From: Branchiostoma floridae
Taxonomy: Eukaryota > Chordata > Leptocardii > Amphioxiformes > Branchiostomatidae
DNA length: 64,000 bases
Assembly (NCBI RefSeq): GCF_000003815.2
Contig: NC_049997.1
Location: 15,929,503 to 15,993,502 of the forward strand
Reading direction: 5' to 3'
The translations under genes were made by a program, and so were the position numbers. Numbering within the stretch: position 1 is the first letter of the stretch; each line of letters starts with the position of its first letter. The notes under the pieces are model-generated. The model was not told where the DNA came from. It worked only from the letters and a program-made list of their open reading frames with translations, and searched no databases. Below are positions 58,082 to 64,000 of this stretch, in pieces.

Positions 58082-58679
58082 GTCAATGCACAATTCATGA
58101 AAATAAGACTCGAAGAGAGTATTTTTGCACAAGATGGTGGCTTTTATTATATTTTTGCAGAGAGCTGTGAGAAGTACGACGATAATACTGTGAAAATGAC
58201 AAAGAAACACAAAAGGGGATATATACTGTCACATAAGTTGAATACTGTAATGTAGGGTTTTGTTAACATCGACATTTGAGAACATTTACGACAAAGGCTT
58301 TGTACAGCGCACCTTGCGGTTCAGATTGGTATGTCATCATATTCACCGAAATACATGCGGCCAAACTTTGAATTACAACACTGTTATTTTTCATGACAAC
58401 CAAAATTGGAAACTAAACAACGATTTTATAATCTGCAAAGTACAAATGCAACAATAAAATTGTGTAGAGGTGTCAATGGCTTTATATTATTGTTATTAAC
58501 TTCATTAAATGTTGATTGGAATGTTGTATTCTTATGTTTAGAAACATTTATTAACTCGATTTAAAGTAAATTTATTTCAAAATTTCATTGAATTTGTTTC
58601 TTCACATTTCACAAGTAATACCATTGTCACCTACCCACCCATAATACTTGAGTTCTTCAAACAATAAAATATTCAAAGA

Positions 58680-58891
58680 TACTGTAAATGCAGAAATGTT
58701 CGCGGTGGATTAATGTTCGCGGTTTTCGCGGTGACCACTTCACCGCGAACTTAAAGCCACCGCGAACATTTTTGTATTATGGTTTTAGACTGAAGTCTAT
58801 GGTGTTAGCGCGAACTTAAATCCACCGCGAAAAGTCCCTTTTCCCGCTACCGCGAAATTAAATCCCCGCAAACTTAAATGCATTTACAGTA
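58680..58891. mobile_element. MITE with TACTGTAAATGC termini, copy B
   Basis: Starts TACTGTAAATGC and ends GCATTTACAGTA; interior repeats of TTCGCGGTGG and its inverse CCACCGCGAA. Same family as 16030-16236 in the opposite orientation. Confidence 0.75.
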
Positions 58892-58894
58892 ATA

Positions 58895-59900
58895 AAATCT
58901 GAAAAAGAAATGTAACTTTTTAAATTTCATTCAGGCTATTTTCAAGAATTATTTGTGGCGAATGTTATATATTTGCCTAGGAAAGAGATATTTATTAATA
59001 CTTACTTGATTAAGTATTGTAAATGCCTATATTACAGATAATTTTATATGACTGGGATACAAAACGTTTCAATACTTAAGACATTGTCAGTTGTGTCTTA
59101 TATTCATCTTAATCAACACTTTTCTTACAATCGATGATTTTCCAAACAATTTTTAAACACCTTTTATATCGAAATGACAAAACGTAGCATTTTTCTTATA
59201 AAACTGACATAACAAAAAGTTTGAATTTCCCCAGAAAAGAACGTTCAATTTTGTCATGTACATACTGCAATATTTTAAATATTTTACAAGTATCTTTCCC
59301 TGACATCCACATTTTCGTTTTCTAAGTTAACCAAATATGTGCACTAATAATAATAAAAAAGATACTTAGTTGTGTATATAGGTGATATAATTCATTTTTC
59401 ATTCTTAACTGTTGTCGATAAGTAAATAAAGTCTATGTTTAGAGTGCTATCAATAATTCTATCATTGTGTCTGAAATTTGCCTTAAGCTTTTTTTTTTCT
59501 AAAATACTAAAATTTTCACCTTCAGCAATCATCTTTTCACCATACTTTGCGATTCTCCACACTTTTGCCTCATTCATCACATCTAGAAGTTCAGATTTTT
59601 AACTGTTAAACTTTAAGGCGTTAGTGTTCTTGAAATCTGATTGGACAGAAAAAAACACAATCAATGGGAGTTACAGGCTTTTTGACTGTTGGTAAAAAGA
59701 AAGTTTCTCATTGGTCAGTTTTCTTTAAAATCAAAGTTTAAACTAGAAGGTGTTTAAATAGTAGTAGTTGTAAATTTTTCCATGAGAATAGGCCTTGTGA
59801 AGCTACAGAGGATACTGATTGGTTGGTTCATTGATTAATTGATTGATTGATTGATTGGTTTGGGAAAAGTGTGGAGAATTCGGCAGTTCACCAGTCCAAC
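58895..59900. other. AT-rich, no gene seen
   Basis: Likely the 3' flank of the midkine-like gene on the minus strand. A short ATTGATTG run lies near 59834. Confidence 0.4.
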
Positions 59901-59903
59901 AGC

Positions 59904-62900
59904 CTAGTTCTTGCAGCGCTTGGTCTTGGTGGCCTTGGCTGCGCATGCGCCCTGGTCTCCGGTCTGGATGGGGCGGGTCTTAGTCTTCACACCCTCAACA
60001 CAGTCACCGAACTCTCCCCATGGTCCGAACGTGCACTTGGCTTTAAAAACAGATAACCAAAAGATACGTCGATGTAAATTAGACATCAAGGTAATAAGAT
60101 ACACCCAAAAGTAATTACTCTAGCAACTGGATATGGTTTTGGAAACAGTCAGACGTTTCAACTGGAATCCACCAGTTTTCGTCAGTGACACTGAAGTGAT
60201 CTGGAAGAAGCAGGTCTTTTTAATACTCTAACTATGAATGAAGACAATTTCAGATGCCCAATAGGAAACGTTGTAAGATAACCAAAATGAATGATTAGAT
60301 CATCATTACGTTATTTTTGTACACAAGCTTACTGACAAGCTTTGACTATAAAGATGTCTATTTGTTATCATGTTCAAATGACCTGAAGCTTCTGTCACGT
60401 GATCTGGATGGAAGTATGACGTCAGCAACGAGTCAAAGGCGTTTGGTAGTTGGTATCGATCCCCGTTCCGGTTGAGTAATGGTATTGTTCTGTTAGATAT
60501 TTCGTTCTGTACAAAATGGACAAAATAATGCAGAGGTGGAAGCCTTCTGCCATCATAGTTTTAGTACTCGAAATCCGTCTATCCTGATATGCAGATGTTA
60601 AGTTAATATATTTTTGTGACCACTGACAAAGGCTAGGGTTCCACTCACGGGCTTTTGCCCTGCAGTCCCTGGTCCTGGACTTGGCCTCGCATCCGGGGTC
60701 ACTTCCTTCCGTAGGCTGGCGGGTCACCGTGCGCTTTCCTTCAACACAGGGGGAGATGGTCGGCCTCTGGAACTGGCAATCCAGTTCTGAAAAATGGCAT
60801 TTAGAATAATCTGTATCTGTATCTATATAGCCGGTATAACCGCCGTTCGGCCTAACACACCAGCTTTGCAGGCACGCGGCGCGGCAGCAGCTGATTATAT
60901 TACACCGAACGACTCGTTACCCCTAACTTTTGCACATCTATCTGCAAGCGTTCTTTAAAACTACCAAGAGAAGATGCCCCTACTGTACTTGGTGATAACA
61001 AGTTCCACTCTACGATAGTTCTGGGAAAGTACGAATTTTTGAGACCCGTCGCTACAACTTGGGTGAGACAATTCTACAGGGCAGCAACTCTGGAAAGAGG
61101 GCGACGCCGTGGGCGGTAGTGGAAGACTTGGAAGACAACTGGGCATCCCTCAACCTGCAGGAAAGACTGACTGTAGCAAGAGACAGACGGGCCTGAGACA
61201 ACTCTCCATCTTCCTGTCTACTTTGTCCCCCAACGACCAGGAGGTCAAGGGACTAGGTAATTAGGTAGAATTAAATCTAAATGCTCCATTTTCGGGATAT
61301 TTCTGCAATCACCTGGACCAAGGAGCTTTATCAGAAATTGAGATGATGGTTCATCGTCGGACCATCAGCTGCACTGCCGTCGNNNNNNNNNNNNNNNNNN
61401 NNNNNNNNNNNNNNNNNNNNNNNNNNNNNNNNNNNNNNNNNNNNNNNNNNNNNNNNNNNNNNNNNNNNNNNNNNNNNNNNNNTGGTTCATCATCGCAAAA
61501 TTTAACAATAATAACCCTACACGCTAAGAGCAAGCACATAGGGCGCCGAAACCTACATAATTTTTTCTAATATCAAAAGCTATGTTCCACTAAAATATCA
61601 TGACTATTAAAAAATTGAACTTTTCGCTGCAATGCCATAGCATAAGCTTAAAAACATACTTGACTTTTTTCTTAATTTTGCTGAAAGCTATATATGGTGG
61701 ACATACAGGTGATCTAACGCCACGTTAATGATATGTGACATGTGGACTTACTGGGCCTGCATCGCTTTTCCATTGTCTTCGTCTCGCACGTTTCGGGTTG
61801 TCCTTCCTTCGGGGCCTTCGTTATAGTCATCCTCTTGGTGGTGGGATCACAGTCACCCCTGGTGACGTCATACTGGCATTTCACGCGCTTTCCTGAGGGG
61901 ACGATCATAAAACATATACGCAAATGAGTTGCAACCTCTATTGCGCTATTGAGGTTAAGGGCATAATGCTACAAGTCGCCAGGAGGCGCAATTTCACCGT
62001 ACACCTATGAACACACGCCCACTTATATCTAAATCTGTTTCATATTCATTTTCTAAACAGATTTTTAAAACATGAATTCTAGACATGAATCTTTTCAAGA
62101 AGAGAATGATAATATAAAGATTATCCGAAGATTTGCTCGGAGATATTTGAAACATGTATATGTAAGGACCTTGTGACCATGGATTGATACATTGTTTTGA
62201 AGCCCACTTGCACCCTTTTCTGCCATATGTAAAGAAAATACGTAGTCCCAACTTTGTCCCACTCCTACCTAATCACTGTTCTTTCTGTATACATATTATT
62301 AGTGCCATCAATTCCCCTTGCAATCTAGTCCAAGCGAGATTTTTTTTTTCATTTACAGCAAGGCTTTACTACATTTCATCTGTACGCTAACCGACTTTTA
62401 AACAAATCCGGGCTAGTCGTAGGTCTGTAGCCGTTTAACCTATTACGTCGCTAGCTTTTAATGTCAACAGCTTTATATAAATGTTTAAGTGTTTAAAGAT
62501 TGAGCAATTTTTCCGGTCGTGGTTTAAGCATCTTTGTTGTTATTTTGTTATCCAGGTTGTGACATTTTGGTGTACTATGCAATAGGCTAAATGGATGTTC
62601 CAAATGTCACAGTGCCATAAGTTAGAAAGCCCCCTTAATAGAATTAAGTCCCCAGGTATTGCTGTCCATTATGTGGATTTTGTTCATCTTTAGATACTAA
62701 TATAAACGCTGTAAAACAAACATATGCTCTTTTGAGTTTAAGCAACTTATTCGGCCGTGGTTTAACATCTTTGTTTTTTTTTTGTTGTTATCCAGGTTGT
62801 GACATTTTGGTGTACTATGCAATAGGTTAAATAGATGTTCCAAATGTCACAGTACCATGAGTCACAAAGCTCCCTTAACAGAATTAAACCCCTGTGTATT

Positions 62901-63816
62901 GCAGCGCATTAAGTAGATCTTTTCAGTTTTAGATACCGATATGAACGCCATAAAACAAAGGTTGTTTCTCAGAAGGCTTTAGTTATTATCCTTCTTACCT
63001 CTTAAGAAAAGGTCATTCTTAAGAAAAGACCGCTAGTCGGATATCGGGTGCTCAAAAAGATCTTCAGGACTTCTAGCTTTTAAGACATAAAACAAAGATG
63101 AATTCTCAGAAGGCTTTAGTTCTTATCCTTCTGACATCTTTAGAAAAGGTCACTTGGACCGCTGGTTGGGGATTGGGTGCTCGAAAAGATCTTCAGGACT
63201 TCTAGCTTTTAAGACATAAAACAAAGATGGATTCTTAGAAGGCTTTAGTTATTATCCTTCTGACATCTTTAGAAAAAGGTCACTTGGACTGCTAGTGGGA
63301 TTTCGGGTGCTCAAAAATATCTTCAGGATTTCAATCATAGCTTTTAAGATAGACCCCTGCATTTTCAAATATTGAGGAGGGAGAGAGGAACTCCATTGGG
63401 TCCATATATAGTATGGAACAGACTTCCTGAGTGATGCGGCCAGGCCTTTCTGCGGCAAAAACGGACTCGAGCGGCTGTCGGGTACTCGCAGTTTGAAATT
63501 CGGTAACAATCGTTGATTACGCTTAACTTGGTTGACATTTTTTTTATTGCCTAACGTCAAGTGTGCTTTCAACGAAAGCAAAACGTATTCAGATATAGTC
63601 AAGTGTATCTTTTACAATAGATTTCAGTAGAACGGTGAATTGGGATTTCGCAGGTATAAAAGGTTCGCATTTTACCATAGCTTTCAGTAGAACGGTGAAA
63701 TGCAGGAATGAGACGTTCAGGTCAACCTTACCTCCTCCACCTCGCTTTGGTCCGGCCAATGACGGCTGACACACCGCCAGGAGAATCACAAGGGAAAACA
63801 GGAACAGATGACGCAT
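59904..63816 (-). CDS. Secreted midkine/pleiotrophin-like cysteine-rich protein
   Basis: Four coding exons on the minus strand: 63732-63816, 61752-61892, 60649-60786 and 59904-60040, all phase 1, giving 166 residues, near the 140-170 of midkine and pleiotrophin. Residues 1-21 are a signal peptide (LFLFSLVILLAVC). Each further exon encodes one module with four cysteines: CQYDVTRGDC..ETC..KRC, CQFQRPTISPC..PGC..RDC, and CTFGPWGEFGDC..GAC..KRC. The WGEFGDC and KTKTR..GAC..TKTKRC motifs resemble the thrombospondin-like fold of midkine/pleiotrophin, secreted heparin-binding growth factors. The chain is rich in Lys and Arg, fitting heparin binding. It differs from vertebrate members in having three modules and 12 cysteines rather than two modules and 10. 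One acceptor (TTTTTAAAG) is slightly weak. A ~100-bp assembly gap lies in intron 2. Confidence 0.75.
60795..61270. repeat. Dispersed repeat in intron 2 of the midkine-like gene
   Basis: Includes blocks such as AAGTTCCACTCTACGATAGT and GGAAAGTACGAATTTTTGAG, which resemble a frequent amphioxus retroelement segment. Frames are broken. Assignment from pattern memory. Confidence 0.35.
61383..61482. other. Assembly gap (100 N)
   Basis: Exactly 100 N, the usual placeholder for a gap of unknown length. Both flanks carry TGGTTCATC, so a repeat may underlie the gap. Confidence 1.
62500..62975. repeat. Two-copy ~240-bp tandem repeat in intron 1 of the midkine-like gene
   Basis: ATCCAGGTTGTGACATTTTG at about 62550 recurs at about 62790, followed by the same ordered GTGTACTATGCAATAGG, GATGTTCCAAATGTCACAG and AGAATTAA blocks. 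Confidence 0.8.
62945..63355. repeat. Three-copy ~131-137-bp tandem repeat
   Basis: CATAAAACAAAG starts units at about 62950, 63087 and 63218. Each continues with TCAGAAGGCTTTAGT (or TTAGAAGG), TTATCCTTCTGACATC, AAAAGGTCA and GGTGCTCAAAAAGATCTTCA variants. Confidence 0.8.
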
Positions 63817-63934
63817 CTTTCTACAGAAAACAAACAAACAAACAAACAAACAAAAATAAAGTTTAGTTCCTTAGAACTATAAGATATCAACAATAGCTCA
63901 GGTACCATGATTGTAGAAGTCGCCACGAATCACA

Positions 63935-64000
63935 TCGCGTGGCGCAATCGGTAGCGCTTTCGGCTCAGGCTTAAGATGTCCCGAAACCTGCCGTGTCACT
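63935..64000 (+). mobile_element. Head of a tRNA-derived SINE, cut by the window end
   Basis: GCGTGGCGCAATCGGTAGCGC is a typical box A region. The box B and body would lie beyond base 64000, so a true tRNA gene cannot be excluded, but the 5' stem context favours a SINE. Confidence 0.5.

Noticed and set aside
57525-58457. Several 65-105-codon frames at 57.5-58.5 kb
   Set aside because: They overlap tandem and foldback repeats, have poor start context and show no recognisable motif.
62500-63355. CRISPR-like direct repeats
   Set aside because: Long, few, directly adjoining units without spacers, in a eukaryotic intron; ordinary tandem duplication.

Overview
The window looks like chordate genomic DNA of the cephalochordate (amphioxus, Branchiostoma) type. 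This is inferred from intron-rich genes with metazoan splice signals, gene families typical of chordates (BRICHOS, MARP ankyrin proteins, midkine/pleiotrophin-like, vault RNA), small tRNA-derived SINEs, many foldback MITEs and CA/GT and TA microsatellites. Three assembly gaps (3240-3527, 4603-5103, 61383-61482) interrupt it. No bacterial or viral gene system is seen.

1-21.2 kb, plus strand: three tandem six-exon paralogues, each encoding a type II membrane protein with one N-terminal membrane segment, a BRICHOS domain, a dibasic furin-like site and a short C-terminal peptide. The first 192 residues are nearly the same in all three. The C-terminal peptides differ strongly (57, 90 and 51 residues; 2, 8 and 8 cysteines). 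Copies 2 and 3 share promoter, intron SINE and 3' UTR, so they are the younger pair. The layout matches BRICHOS precursors that carry a secreted peptide (chondromodulin/tenomodulin, or the arenicin-type antimicrobial precursors of annelids).

22.1-25.3 kb, plus: a two-exon gene for a 750-residue single-pass membrane protein with a very long acidic, low-complexity tail; family not recognised.

27.6-35.5 kb, minus: a tandem array of small secreted proteins with one thyroglobulin type-1 domain. Two copies are intact and lie in a ~3.15 kb segmental duplication; the third is frameshifted. Several relic promoter/first-exon blocks lie between them.

36.4-46.1 kb, plus: a possible upstream first exon, then an eight-exon muscle ankyrin repeat protein (MARP; ANKRD1/2/23) homologue with one 99-nt ankyrin exon per repeat and a duplicated repeat exon.

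47.3-53.4 kb, minus: a complete eight-exon FMN-dependent 2-hydroxyacid oxidase, closest by motif memory to HAO2, with all catalytic residues and a C-terminal AKL peroxisomal signal. It converges on the MARP gene. Its introns hold a degraded LINE fragment, microsatellites and decayed duplicates of its third exon.

54.3-57.2 kb: a cluster of vault-RNA-like polymerase III genes (three minus, one plus, one degenerate), each with an upstream TATA-like element, box A, box B and a T-run terminator, partly on a ~350 bp tandem unit.

59.9-63.8 kb, minus: a four-exon secreted, basic, cysteine-rich protein of the midkine/pleiotrophin type, built of three four-cysteine modules. The window ends in the head of a tRNA-derived SINE.
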